A DNA stretch of 64,000 nucleotides from Azospirillum sp. TSH64 (GTDB lineage Bacteria > Pseudomonadota > Alphaproteobacteria > Azospirillales > Azospirillaceae): positions 6,027,703 to 6,091,702 of the forward strand of contig NZ_LGQW01000015.1 in assembly GCF_003116035.1 (NCBI RefSeq), written 5' to 3'. Positions 44,417-53,470 of the stretch are shown here, piece after piece (the first letter of the stretch is position 1; each line of letters starts with the position of its first letter). Both the position numbers and the translations under genes were made by a program. Under the pieces are notes generated by a model. It ran no database searches, was not told the DNA's origin, and worked only from the letters and a program-made list of their open reading frames with translations.

Positions 44417-46729
44417 TCATGCCTCCGCCATGGCTGAGACGCCGCTTTCCAACAAGGCATGAATCCGGGAGGCATAGAGGTCTTGCAGCACCGGGCGGGC
44501 AAAGCGGCTGCGGGCGACGGCCATGCCCGCCGTCGCCCGCCGTCTGGCCTCGCCGCGATCTTCCCACACCTGCCGCATCGCCTCGGCGGCCAGGCCGACA
44601 TCGGGCTCGAACCAGCGGGCGCCGGGGGTGACGCCGAGATATTCGTCGCTCTCCAGATAGCGTTCCCGGCCACCGACCAGGAAGGCGGTCTCGTCGCTCA
44701 TGTAATCGAGGTTGGCCGAATAGCGGGAGGCGATGACCGGCTTGCCCATCATCATCGCCTCCACCATGGTGTAGCCGAAGCCTTCCGCCCGGTGCAGCGA
44801 GACATAGGCGTCGCAAGCGCGCATCTCGGCCAGGGAATCGGCGTATGACAGCTCGCGGTCGCGCACGAGGATGCGGGGGTCGCTCCCGACCAGACGGTCG
44901 AGCTCCAGCTTGTGGGCGAGGTCGGCGACGCCCCGGCTGGCCTGCCGATAGCGGATGCGCAGGACGAGCCGCACCCCGGTCTCGCGGGGGAAGGCTTTCC
45001 GGAAGGCGCGGGCCACCGCCAGCGGGTTCTTGCGCGTGTACCAGCTGCGGGCATCGAAGCAGAAATAGAAGGTGAAGGGTTCGGCCTTCGGCCGCTCGCC
45101 GGCGGCGGCCTTCAGCACGCGCTCGTCGACGCAGTTGGGCACGACATGGATGGGACCGCTGAAATGCTGGGCCAGCGCGTCGGCGCAGAAGCTCGACATC
45201 GTCCACAGCTCGTCCATCAGCTCCAGCGTCAGATGGGCCGAGCGGGGCAGGGTGCTGGTCTCCCACAGGAAGAAGCCGATGTTGTAGGCCCCGGCGAAGC
45301 GTTCCAGCCCATGGTTGATCATGTCGCCCGGCGCGCCCAGCAGGCCGAAATGGATCAGGTTGACCGGGTAGAGCTCCTCGCCGGTGTGGCGGCCGGGTAC
45401 GGCCATCATCGGCATCGTCACGCCGAAGCCGGTGTCCTGCAGGATATCGCGGGAGAACAGGGCGTTGCGGCTGATGCCGGTGCCGCCGTCGAAATAGCCG
45501 AACAGGTTGACGCCCTTGGCCTGGGCCGTGCGCGGCAGGTGGCGCACCACCGGCGCGCGCTGCCGCTGGCACAGCGCCGAAAGGCTCAGGCTCTGCGCCC
45601 CCGGGACGCCCAGCCGCGCGTAGAAATAGGCAAGCCCGGTCATGACCTGCCCTTCATGCCGGACCGGCGCGTCCAGCAGGGCGCGCACCTCCGGGGTCAG
45701 GAACAGATCGTCGAGATTCCAGCGCACCAGCCACAGCGAGATCGCCAGCAGCAGAAGAAACAGCGTCCGGTCGTCCTGCAGATCGAAGGCGGCGGCGAGA
45801 TCGGGGTCGCGGCCATGCATGCCGGCGTAAAAGCGCGAGATCAGCCCATGGCGGTCGATCCCAGCCGGTGCATTCAGCTCCTCCACATGCCGCGGCGCCA
45901 ACGCCTGCTTGGGGAGGCGGGCCTTGCCGAACATCCAGTGGGTCAGATCGCACAAGGCGTCCGTCCCGCTGTCCGCCGCCATTCCTGCCGCCGGCTGGTA
46001 GGCCGAGAACAGGCGCGAGCGGAAGTTGCCGGCGGCGTCCTCGTCGCCCGAAGCCAGATAGGCCGTCACGTCGGCCGGCAGCGGGCACCAGGCATGATCG
46101 GCCAAGCCGAAGCGCTCGGCGTGCAGCACCAGGAAACGGGTCAGGTCGGCGGCGCTGCGCAGATGGAAATTGGGCGCTTCCTGCAAGCGGTGGAGCTGGT
46201 GCGCCAGAAAACCGCCGACGGTCAGCTCGGCCCCCTCGAAGCCCTCGGCGGGGCGGATCAGCCGCGCATCCTCCGCCCGGTCGCGTCCGCGCTTGGTCTG
46301 GCTGGCCGCCTTGGACAGCGCGTTCACGCACAAGGCCTGGCGCTCCGGCGTCATGCCGGACAGCGCCTTGTCGATAACCGCCCGGCGGAGATTGGTGACG
46401 AGGGGAGCGCCCGGGATCGACGCCGCCGTCCCGTGGATTTTGACGTCCACGCAGCAGTCCTCGGTCGACAGCAGGCCCTCGGGCAGGGGAATGTTGAAAG
46501 CGAGAAAGCCGTTGCGGCCGGACAGGTTGGTCAGCGCCTTGTGATGCTCGTTGCAGGCATGGGTGCCGAGAAAACGGCCGTCGACGTACAGGTCGACCAG
46601 ACATTCCTTGGCAGGGTTGCTTTGGTTGTGCAGCCAGCCGTAGATCTTGCGGCTGGTCACGAACTCCAGCCGGCCCTGGTAGGTGGCACTCTCCTGGGCG
46701 ACGGCCCTGAACGGACTGAGCGCGTTCAT
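44417..46729 (-). CDS. GT4-family glycosyltransferase with N-terminal beta and helical domains
   Basis: The product has 770 residues. The N-terminus carries the Gly-Trp beta domain (TSRKIYGWLHNQSNPAKECL, VDLYVDGRFLGTHACNEHH, GRNGFLAFNIPLPEG), then a helical region (~130-400) with the same W-x-x-x-Y-F-type units as the 39.1-kb gene. The GT-B domain follows: GVNLFGYFDGGTGISRNALF, IGFFLWETSTLPRSAHLTLE, DARSWYTRKNPLAVARAFRK, YVSLHRAEGFGYTMVEAMMM. ATG 46729 has GGGAGAGG about six bases upstream; the frame is open to 46789. It is probably a paralogue of the gene at 39.1 kb. Confidence 0.83.
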   Translation of the reverse strand: MNALSPFRAVAQESATYQGRLEFVTSRKIYGWLHNQSNPAKECLVDLYVDGRFLGTHACNEHHKALTNLSGRNGFLAFNIPLPEGLLSTEDCCVDVKIHGTAASIPGAPLVTNLRRAVIDKALSGMTPERQALCVNALSKAASQTKRGRDRAEDARLIRPAEGFEGAELTVGGFLAHQLHRLQEAPNFHLRSAADLTRFLVLHAERFGLADHAWCPLPADVTAYLASGDEDAAGNFRSRLFSAYQPAAGMAADSGTDALCDLTHWMFGKARLPKQALAPRHVEELNAPAGIDRHGLISRFYAGMHGRDPDLAAAFDLQDDRTLFLLLLAISLWLVRWNLDDLFLTPEVRALLDAPVRHEGQVMTGLAYFYARLGVPGAQSLSLSALCQRQRAPVVRHLPRTAQAKGVNLFGYFDGGTGISRNALFSRDILQDTGFGVTMPMMAVPGRHTGEELYPVNLIHFGLLGAPGDMINHGLERFAGAYNIGFFLWETSTLPRSAHLTLELMDELWTMSSFCADALAQHFSGPIHVVPNCVDERVLKAAAGERPKAEPFTFYFCFDARSWYTRKNPLAVARAFRKAFPRETGVRLVLRIRYRQASRGVADLAHKLELDRLVGSDPRILVRDRELSYADSLAEMRACDAYVSLHRAEGFGYTMVEAMMMGKPVIASRYSANLDYMSDETAFLVGGRERYLESDEYLGVTPGARWFEPDVGLAAEAMRQVWEDRGEARRRATAGMAVARSRFARPVLQDLYASRIHALLESGVSAMAEA

Positions 46730-46915
46730 CGCGCCTCTCCCGGCACGGCGGCCCGCCCGCGGCAAGGGCGATGGCGCGTTGAAGCGCACCGGAGCAGGCT
46801 CAACCCGTAGACCGTCGGGGATGTGGAAACGGTCAAAAGAAATTTAGAGACCAAAGTATTTCTCGGCATTGCGTCAGCCATACCAACAAAGGAATATCCT
46901 TAAGCGGTATGCTAG

Positions 46916-46965
46916 CAAAGTTGCTTACGACCTGGTTAGGGATTTTGCATCAAGTTGCAACTTTG
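46916..46965. promoter_or_regulatory. Palindromic operator-like site upstream of the 44.4-kb glycosyltransferase
   Basis: The 12-bp perfect palindrome AAGTTGCAACTT (46952-46963) is accompanied by a half-site CAAAGTTGC at 46916-46924, 36 bases away. Both lie in an AT-richer gap (46730-47057) upstream of the minus-strand glycosyltransferase, where no gene is apparent. It may bind a dimeric regulator; this is inference from symmetry. Confidence 0.3.
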
Positions 46966-47057
46966 AAACACGGTCGTTGCGCGACGATGCATGCTTAGAT
47001 AGGCCTGCGGCGGAAAGCGGACCGGGACTAAGGACGTGTCCTCGTCCCGGTCCGGGC

Positions 47058-49046
47058 TCAGCCGGCCGGCAGGATGAACCCCTGGGGCGGCCGGCCGGCT
47101 TGGTGCAGCGACCACATGACCTGATAGGCGTGTTCCAGGTTGCGGGCGAAGCGGCGGCTGTCGAACAGCGGCGCCGTCATCCGACCCTCTTCCAGCCGCT
47201 TGCGGAAGCCGGCGCGCCGGTCGGGATCGCCGGCGAGCGCCACCGCCAGATCCTCGTAGTCGGCCAGCGACCGCGTCACCGTCTCCGGCAGGCCGGCGGC
47301 GTTCAGCAGGCTCGCCGCCACCCGGGAGGCGAAGGTCTCGCCCAGGCAGGTCACCACCGGGCAGCCCGCCCACAGCGCGTCGCTGGTGGTGGTGTGGCCG
47401 GTATAGGGCAGGGTGTCGAGCGCCAGGTCGGCGACGCGGTAGCGGGCGATGTGCGCGGCCAGCGGGCGGGGCGGGGCGAAGACCAGCCGGGCCGGGTCGA
47501 CGCCCTGGGCCTCGGCCGCGGCCTTCAGGTTGCCGGCAGCCAGCGGGTTGGCCTCGAACAGCCACAGCACCGATCCCGGTACCCGCTTCAGGATGCGCAT
47601 CCATAGGGCGAACATGGCGGGGCTGATCTTGTAGGCGGTGTTGAAGGCGGCGAAGACGACGCCGTCCTCCGGCAGGCCGCAGTCGGCCCGCGACGGCACC
47701 GCGTCGGGCAGCGGGCGGTGGCGGTCGTTGATCTGGTAGGCGTCGGGCAGGATCGCCAGCCGCTCGGCATAGAAGGGCTGGTGCTCCGGCGGGGTGACGA
47801 AGCGGTCGCCGATCACGTAATCCATGTGCGGGCAGCCGATGGTGCCGGGATAGCCCAGGTAACTGACCTCGACCGGCGCCAGCCGGCGCGACAGCAGGTC
47901 GAGCCGGGTCTGCTTCGTATAGCCCTTCAGGTCGACCATGATGTCGACGCCGTCGTCGGCCATGCGGCGGGCGACGGCGTCCAGCGGCACGCTGCGGATG
48001 TCGCGGAAGCGGTCGAAGGCCTTCACCAGCCGCTGGCGCATGGCGCTGCCGTCGTCGGGGCCGTAGGAATAGGCCAGCACCTCGAAGCGGTCGCGGGCGT
48101 GCAGTTCGAACAGCTCGGCCGCCAGATAGGCGGTGGCATGCTCGTGGAAATCGGCCGAGACATAGGCGATGCGCAGCCGGCCGTCGGGCCTGGGGGTGGC
48201 CCGCGCCGGCATCGGCGGGGTGGAGGCGCGCTTGACCAGGCGGTCGTAGAACAGCCGGGCCGAGCGGTCCTGCTGGGCCGGCGTGGTCTCGATCGACAGG
48301 GTGGCCAGCGGGATGACGACGCCGCCGTCGCGGTCGATGGTCTCCCTCACCCGGGCGCACAGCCGGTCGTAATCGCCCCAGGCGCACAGCGTCTGCTTGA
48401 GGTAGAGGTGGTAGCACAGGGCTTCGGTCTTGGCCGGCGTCAGCGTCACCGCGCGGGCATAGGCGGTCTCCGCCTCGCCCAGGCGGCTCAGTTCGCGCAG
48501 GGCGTGGGCATAGCCGAGCATCGCCTCGCCATTGCCGGGCTCGATGACCAGCGCCCGCGTCAGGGCGCGGATCGCCTCGGCCATCCGCTGCCCCTCGCGG
48601 AGCGCCACGCCGAGATTGGCGGCGGCGAGCACGTCGATCGGCCGCAGCCGGAGCGCGCGGGCGAAATCGGTCGCCGCCCCGTTGCGGTCGCCAAGCGCCA
48701 GCCGGGTCGATCCGCGGTTGACGTAGCCCTCCGGCGTGCCGGGGGTCAGCTGGACACAGCGGTCGTGGGCGGCCAGGGACTCGCCCATGCGGCCCAGCGA
48801 CTGCAGCACGGTGCCGAGATTGCTGTGGCTGTCGGACAGATCGGGACGAATCGCGATCGACTGGCGCAGGATGGTCTCCGCCTCCTGCGGGCGGTTCTGC
48901 ATCATCACCACCGTGCCCAGCAGCTGGGTAACCTCGCCCTGGTCGGGAACGGCGTTCAGGATCGCCCGGCACACCTGCTCCGCCTCGGCCGCACGGCCGG
49001 CCCGGAAATGGTCCAGCGCTAGCCGGAGCGCTTCGTTCAGGGTCAT
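47058..49046 (-). CDS. TPR-SPINDLY/OGT-like glycosyltransferase (GT41)
   Basis: The product has 662 residues. The first ~260 residues are TPRs (LALDHFRAGRAAEAEQVCRA). The GT41 catalytic half follows: RLRIAYVSADFHEHATAYLA, EVSYLGYPGTIGCPHMDYVI, FAAFNTAYKISPAMFALWMR, and LDTLPYTGHTTTSDALWAGC. This represents a somewhat divergent lineage (HTTTSDALW, GYPGTIGCPHMDY). ATG 49046 has GGGGAGG seven bases upstream and overlaps the stop of the upstream TPR gene by four bases, so the two are coupled. The readthrough frame above 49046 is not part of it. Confidence 0.88.
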   Translation of the reverse strand: MTLNEALRLALDHFRAGRAAEAEQVCRAILNAVPDQGEVTQLLGTVVMMQNRPQEAETILRQSIAIRPDLSDSHSNLGTVLQSLGRMGESLAAHDRCVQLTPGTPEGYVNRGSTRLALGDRNGAATDFARALRLRPIDVLAAANLGVALREGQRMAEAIRALTRALVIEPGNGEAMLGYAHALRELSRLGEAETAYARAVTLTPAKTEALCYHLYLKQTLCAWGDYDRLCARVRETIDRDGGVVIPLATLSIETTPAQQDRSARLFYDRLVKRASTPPMPARATPRPDGRLRIAYVSADFHEHATAYLAAELFELHARDRFEVLAYSYGPDDGSAMRQRLVKAFDRFRDIRSVPLDAVARRMADDGVDIMVDLKGYTKQTRLDLLSRRLAPVEVSYLGYPGTIGCPHMDYVIGDRFVTPPEHQPFYAERLAILPDAYQINDRHRPLPDAVPSRADCGLPEDGVVFAAFNTAYKISPAMFALWMRILKRVPGSVLWLFEANPLAAGNLKAAAEAQGVDPARLVFAPPRPLAAHIARYRVADLALDTLPYTGHTTTSDALWAGCPVVTCLGETFASRVAASLLNAAGLPETVTRSLADYEDLAVALAGDPDRRAGFRKRLEEGRMTAPLFDSRRFARNLEHAYQVMWSLHQAGRPPQGFILPAG

Positions 49047-50590
49047 CGCCCCGCCTCCCCGGCGAGAACGCCTGTCCGGTTTCCGGCCTCGGCCGCCAAG
49101 GCCGCCGTCACCCTGGCCATCACCTCGGCCCAGTCGTTGGATCTCGCCTGTCGGAACAGGCGCATGGTCGGATACCAGGGGCTGTCGAGGCGGTCGCGCA
49201 TCCAGCGCCAGTCGGCGAACCATTTCAGCACCACCCAGGTCGGCCGCCCCATGGCGCCGGCCAGATGGCAGACCGAGGTGTCGCAGGTGACGATCAGGTC
49301 CATGTTGGCCATCGCCGCGGCGGTGTCGAGGAAGGCGTCCGGTCCGGCGTCGAAATCCGCTCCCAGCTCGGTCACCGCCACCCGGTCGCGCAGCCGCTCC
49401 AGATGGTCGAGGCCCGACACCTTCTGCAGGCTGTAGAGCCGGACACCGGAGAGTTTCCCCATCGCCTCGAAGCACTCCAGCGGGATCGACTTGCCGGTCT
49501 CGTTGCCGTGCCAGTTGATGCCGATGCGCAAGGCCGGGCGATTGCCGCCCTCCAGCCGGTCCAGCCGCTCCGCCCAGCCGGCCTGCAGCTGCGGCTCGGC
49601 CCGCAGATAGGGCACGCCGCCGGGGACGCTGTCCGGCGTGGTGCCGAGCCGGTTCATCAGGCTCATCAGCGAGATGTGGTAATCGTAGGCCGGCAGCGGT
49701 TCGCCGAAGGCGAACAGCCCGTCCAGGTCGGGGGCGGTCGACAGCACGCGCTTCAGCGCCGGCTGGCATTCGTAGAGCACCCGTGCGCTCATCCGCTTCA
49801 GCACGCCGGCATAGCGGATGTACTGGAAGGAATCGCCCAGCCCCTGCTCGAAATGGACCAGCAGGGTCTTGCCCGCCAGCGGCTGGCCCTGCCACAGGAC
49901 GCCCGGCATGTTGCGCTTGCGCCAGACCCCCTGCTCCAGCCGGCCCTCATAGGCGACGGTGCCGTTGGCGTAGTCGCCGGCCATCAGCAGGCAGGTGCCG
50001 AGATTCTTGCGGTATTCCGGCCTGCCGACGTCGATGGCGAGCGCCCGGCGGTAGGTCAGAGCCGCGTCCGCCAGATGGCCGAGGCTGAGGCTGACGGCGC
50101 CCAGGTTGTTGTGATTGACGGCCACGTCCGGCTCGACGGCCAGCGCCAGCCGGTAGACGGCGCGCGCCCGCGCGCCGTCGCCGCTGAACATGAACAGGTT
50201 GCCTAGCGTCAGCAGCGCCCCCGGATAGTCGGGCTTCAGCCTCGCCAGTTCGCGGAAGGCGATCAGCGCATGCTCGATGTGGCGCTGGTCCAGCAGAATG
50301 CCGCCCAGCGCGTTCAGCGCGTCCAGATGGTCGGGCTTCAGCCGCAGTGCCTGGCGCAGCGGTTCCATCGCCTCGGCCGGCCGGCCGGAGGCGCGCAGGC
50401 ACAGGCCCAGCGCACCATGCAGGGTGGCGCCACGCGGTGCCGCAATGTCCGGGTTTTCGTCGATCAGGCGGCGGTAGACGGTGGCCGCCTCGTCGAAACG
50501 GCCGGCCTGGAACAGCGCCGCACCGGTGTTGTAGGCCTGGACGAAGGCCGGCGAGAACTCGGAAATGGCAACCCCCAACGCTTGGTCCAC
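49043..50590 (-). CDS. TPR protein with GT9-like (heptosyltransferase-fold) C-terminal domain
   Basis: The product has 515 residues. About six TPRs fill residues 15-240 (ALFQAGRFDEAATVYRRLID). The rest resembles the GT9/ADP-heptose transferase fold common in TPR proteins of this order: LLVHFEQGLGDSFQYIRYAG, RIGINWHGNETGKSIPLECF and DLIVTCDTSVCHLAGAMGRP followed by TWVVLKWFADWRW. The T-C-D-T-S-V-C-H-L-A-G motif corresponds to the donor site. It is first of a two-gene unit with the GT41 gene, sharing an ATGA overlap. Acceptor and donor are not known. Confidence 0.78.
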   Translation of the reverse strand: MDQALGVAISEFSPAFVQAYNTGAALFQAGRFDEAATVYRRLIDENPDIAAPRGATLHGALGLCLRASGRPAEAMEPLRQALRLKPDHLDALNALGGILLDQRHIEHALIAFRELARLKPDYPGALLTLGNLFMFSGDGARARAVYRLALAVEPDVAVNHNNLGAVSLSLGHLADAALTYRRALAIDVGRPEYRKNLGTCLLMAGDYANGTVAYEGRLEQGVWRKRNMPGVLWQGQPLAGKTLLVHFEQGLGDSFQYIRYAGVLKRMSARVLYECQPALKRVLSTAPDLDGLFAFGEPLPAYDYHISLMSLMNRLGTTPDSVPGGVPYLRAEPQLQAGWAERLDRLEGGNRPALRIGINWHGNETGKSIPLECFEAMGKLSGVRLYSLQKVSGLDHLERLRDRVAVTELGADFDAGPDAFLDTAAAMANMDLIVTCDTSVCHLAGAMGRPTWVVLKWFADWRWMRDRLDSPWYPTMRLFRQARSNDWAEVMARVTAALAAEAGNRTGVLAGEAGR

Positions 50591-50759
50591 AACGCTTGAC
50601 CGCGCGAATGACCGGTGGCGCGGAACCGGGGCTTCTTAACCCAAGACCCCGGCCGTCAGCAATAAAGGGCTGCCGCTTTCACTTCTTTGATTTACCCCTG
50701 TGACCTTAGGGACCTTACTCCTGTGGCCTCCGGGATTTTTCCCCTGCGGCCTTCGGCCG

Positions 50760-50941
50760 GTCGCCGCCCAGGAGATCTCGTTGACCCAGGCGAGCTGCAC
50801 GTCTTCCAGGCCGGCGCCCGTCATCAGCGCTTCCACCTCCTCGCGGCGCCAGTCGTTGGCGATCTTCGGCAGCATCCGGGCGAAGACGATGGAGCGCAGG
50901 TGCGCGAAGTCTAAACAGCGGATCAGGCTTGTGGCGCCAAA
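50760..50941 (-). pseudogene. 3' fragment of a SAM-methyltransferase gene truncated by the IS5 element
   Basis: On the minus strand this encodes LIRCLDFAHLRSIVFARMLP, then KIANDWRREEVEALMTGAGL and EDVQLAWVNEISWAA, clearly matching the C-terminus of the intact methyltransferase at 60.24-61.07 kb (KIANYWTHAEVEALMTGAGL). The homology stops exactly at the CTAG target site of the IS5 element; the upstream part of this gene is not found beyond the element. Downstream, the frame continues with unrelated residues to a stop at 50636. Same strand as the intact copy. Confidence 0.85.
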
Positions 50942-50945
50942 CTAG

Positions 50946-51790
50946 GCGGTAAACTCATAAATCGTCTTGGCCTAGAGAGTGGTGTCGTGATTCAAGGGTT
51001 TCCCGAAGGAGCCCTTGATGACGCGCCGCCGCGACGAACTCACGGACCAGGAATGGTCGATCCTATCGCCGCTACTGCCGAACAAGCCGCGCGGTGTGCG
51101 GCGTGTGGATGATCGCCGGGTTCTGAATGGTATTCTGTGGCGGTTCCGCACCGGATCGCCCTGGGCGGAGATACCGGAACGGTATGGTCCTTCGACGACC
51201 TGTTACAACCGGTTCGTGCGATGGCGGAAGGCCGGGGTCTGGGATCGGCTTCTGGAAGCGGTATCGGCAGCCTACGACGGCGACATCGTGATGATCGACA
51301 GCAGCTGTGTTCGCGTGCACCAGCACGCTGCCACGGGAAAAAGGGGGCTGGAGACGATGGCGGCATGGGACGTTCCCGTGGGGGCCTCACCAGCAAAATC
51401 CACGCGCTCGTCGATGCGGAAGGCCGCCCCGTCCGTCTGCGCCTGACTGCCGGGCAGGTTGCCGACTGCACCGAAGCCGACGCCCTGACGGAGGATCTTG
51501 GCGAGGGGGCCATCCTGTTGGCCGACAAAGGCTATGACAGCAATGCCATCCGCGCCAAAGCCGCCGGGCGGAAGGCTTGGGCCAACATTCCGCCCAAAAC
51601 CAACCGCAAGGGCAGCTTCGTCTTCTCGTCCTGGGTCTATCGTCAGCGGAACCTTGTCGAAAGGTTCTTCAACAAGATCAAGCAGTTCAGAGGTATCGCC
51701 ACCCGATACGACAAACGACCCGAAAATTTCCTGGTGGCCGTGAAGCTCGTCGCCGTCAGGCTATGGTGCCAGGGATTATGAGTCTACGGC
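50946..51790 (+). mobile_element. IS5-family insertion sequence (IS427-like)
   Basis: The element is ~845 bp. Its imperfect terminal inverted repeats read GGCGGTAAACTCATAA at the left and, inverted, GGCCGTAGACTCATAA at the right (the shared leading GG counts from the CTAG junction). A CTAG duplication lies on both sides (50942-50945 and 51791-51794). It holds one frameshifted transposase gene. It interrupts the methyltransferase fragment at the left and abuts the relaxase debris at the right, so sequence between may have been lost after insertion. Confidence 0.85.
51018..51781 (+). CDS. IS5-family transposase (two frames joined by probable -1 frameshift)
   Basis: The first frame starts at ATG 51018 (AAGGAG six bases upstream): MTRRRDELTDQEWSILSPLL, then WRFRTGSPWAEIPERYGPST and DIVMIDSSCVRVHQHAATGK. 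Just after, A5G5 at 51338-51347 is a slippery site. The second frame continues GRSRGGLTSKIHALVDAEGR, LLADKGYDSNAIRAKA and YRQRNLVERFFNKIKQFRGI, giving the DDE residues (Asp in MIDSS, Asp in LADKGYDS, Glu in NLVERFF). The stop at 51781 lies in the right inverted repeat. A -1 shift at the A/G run is typical of the IS427 group, so this is probably functional. Confidence 0.88.
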
Positions 51791-51797
51791 CTAGGGG

Positions 51798-52570
51798 TCA
51801 CCCCCGGCCCCGTGGACGGGATCGGGGGAGTTCGGGGCTAGCCAGCCCCTGCGTGCCACCGGACCGGGTGGGAAAGGGGAACACAGGGTCTCGCTCACCG
51901 TCTTGCGTGTTCCGTGGAACGGTGGCGAGACCCCGCCGCCCTCGACGATCACGGCTCTCGTCGGTCAGCAGTGGTGGCGGTGCGTTGGGGCCGCTGTCGG
52001 CTGCGTGTGACACAGCGCCGTGCTGGCGCGCCTCGTGGGTGGTTGGGGGGCGGTGTTGCGCAGCCGGCTGCGGGCGGCGCGGGGGGGCCTCAGCCACCAC
52101 GCCGAGGCGCCGCAGCTCAAGCGCGAACCGCTCGCGCCAATGCTGGAGGTCGGCGGGACCTGGCGCCAACCGCCGGCCGTCGGCACCGACCGCGCGAACC
52201 GCGATGTGGACGTGGGGGTGTCCGGTGTCGTCGTGGCGGACCATGACCCAGTCGTGGGTGCCGGCGAAGGTGTCGTGCGCCCACCGCCACGCTGCGGTCT
52301 CCACCCGGTCGGTGGGGTGCCGGGCGGCATGGACAGCGTGAGGGCGACGCTCTGCGCGGCATTCGCCGCATCCCGGCCCCCACGGCGTTGGCCAGCAGCC
52401 AGTCGTCGTGTAGGGCGAGCAGCCGCGCGCGTTTGGTGATGCACTCGCCGTCGTGGGTTTCAGCGGGCAGGCTGCCGTTGCGGGTGATGTAGTCGAATTG
52501 GGCGAGCAGATGGCCGGCAACGCCCCAGGCGCGGCCGGTCAGCTTCACCATCGCTTCCGGCGTCTTGGCC
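51798..52570 (-). pseudogene. Relaxase (MobA/VirD2-like) remnant, frameshifted and cut by IS66
   Basis: Three minus-strand frames must be joined: MVKLTGRAWGVAGHLLAQFD then YITRNGSLPAETHDGECI; ANAAQSVALTLSMPPGTPPT; and DRVETAAWRWAHDTFAGTHD followed by HDDTGHPHVHIAVRAVGADG and LQHWRERFALELRRLGV. The HDDTGHPHVH stretch is relaxase motif III (metal-binding His triad). At least two frameshifts and an IS66 insertion in its 5' part (TCTTGGCC target) have disabled it. The missing 5' section continues beyond the IS66 at 55072. It is a sign of a former mobilizable plasmid or ICE. Confidence 0.85.
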
Positions 52571-52651
52571 GTATGCGGTGTTCTGTCCCCACCTTCCGGC
52601 GGGATCAAGGCGGAGCGAGTCTCCCGGATCGCATGATCGGGAGAACGGTTT

Positions 52652-53059
52652 GTGTCTACGCTCGACCTTACGCTTGACCCGGAGCCCGTGCAGGTGCGCC
52701 GCATGGAAGTAATCACGGGCGATGTAGGCCGCCGGACCTGGTCGCCGGAGGAGAAGGCGCGGATCCTGGCCGAGGCGGCGGTGCCCGAAGCGGTGGTTTC
52801 CGAAGTGGCCCGGCGTCATGGACTGCGGCCTCAGCAGGTGTTCGGCTGGCGTCGGGAAGCGCGCACCGCCAGCCGCTCCCAGGAGGGCATGGTGTTCGCC
52901 CCAGTGGTGCTGGACACCACACCGTCCTCCGCCACGCCGATGCCGAAGGAGCCCCCGGCCATCGAGGTGCAGATCGGCGATGCGATGGTGCGCGTGCCGG
53001 CCGGCATGGACGGCGCCACCGTCAGGGCGGTGCTGCGCGCGGTGAGGGCGTCGCGGTGA
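52652..53059 (+). CDS. tnpA: IS66 accessory protein TnpA
   Basis: The 135-residue product has the helix-turn-helix region RRTWSPEEKARILAEAAVPE then VARRHGLRPQQVFGWRREAR near residues 27-70, standard for IS66 OrfA/TnpA, and the C-terminal IEVQIGDAMVRVPAGMDGAT. GTG 52652 has GGGAGAA about seven bases upstream. It overlaps tnpB by four bases. Needed with TnpB and TnpC for transposition in the family. Confidence 0.88.
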   Translation: MSTLDLTLDPEPVQVRRMEVITGDVGRRTWSPEEKARILAEAAVPEAVVSEVARRHGLRPQQVFGWRREARTASRSQEGMVFAPVVLDTTPSSATPMPKEPPAIEVQIGDAMVRVPAGMDGATVRAVLRAVRASR

Positions 53060-53406
53060 TCGGCATCGAGGGCGCGGTGCGGGTCCTGGTCGCCGCCAAG
53101 CCGGTCGACTTCCGCAAGGGCATGGATGGGCTGGCCGCCCTGGTGCAGCAGATGGGGGCGGATCCCTTCAGCGGGGTCGTCTACGTCTTCCGCTCCAAGC
53201 GAGCCGATCGGGTCAAGCTCCTGCATTGGGACGGCACCGGCCTGGTTCTCGTCGCGAAGAGATTGGAGGCCGGCCAGTTCCGCTGGCCAGCGATCCGCGA
53301 CGGCGTGATCCGGCTGACCCCGGCTCAGCTCTCGGCACTCGTGGAGGGTCTGGATTGGACCCGGGTACGGGGCGTGCGGGTGCCTCGGCCGACGTCCGCC
53401 GGTTGA
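53056..53406 (+). CDS. tnpB: IS66 accessory protein TnpB
   Basis: The 116-residue product shows the TnpB signature: VRVLVAAKPVDFRKGMDGLA, then SGVVYVFRSKRADRVKLLHW and DGTGLVLVAKRLEAGQFRWP. GTG 53056 overlaps the tnpA stop (GTGA). Length is normal for the family. Confidence 0.92.
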   Translation: MIGIEGAVRVLVAAKPVDFRKGMDGLAALVQQMGADPFSGVVYVFRSKRADRVKLLHWDGTGLVLVAKRLEAGQFRWPAIRDGVIRLTPAQLSALVEGLDWTRVRGVRVPRPTSAG

Positions 53407-53470
53407 GCTGCGACACAGCGACTCGGCCACCGCTTCGCAGGCGAGGACTGCACAAGCCGCCGTTATACTG

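Noticed and set aside
46869-47606. 245-residue plus-strand frame opposite the GT41 gene
   Set aside because: No motif; only the antisense of the GT41 catalytic region.
49047-49895. Upstream extension of the 47-kb GT41 frame
   Set aside because: It lies within the TPR-GT9 gene in another frame; ATG 49046 has a strong ribosome site and fits the TPR start.
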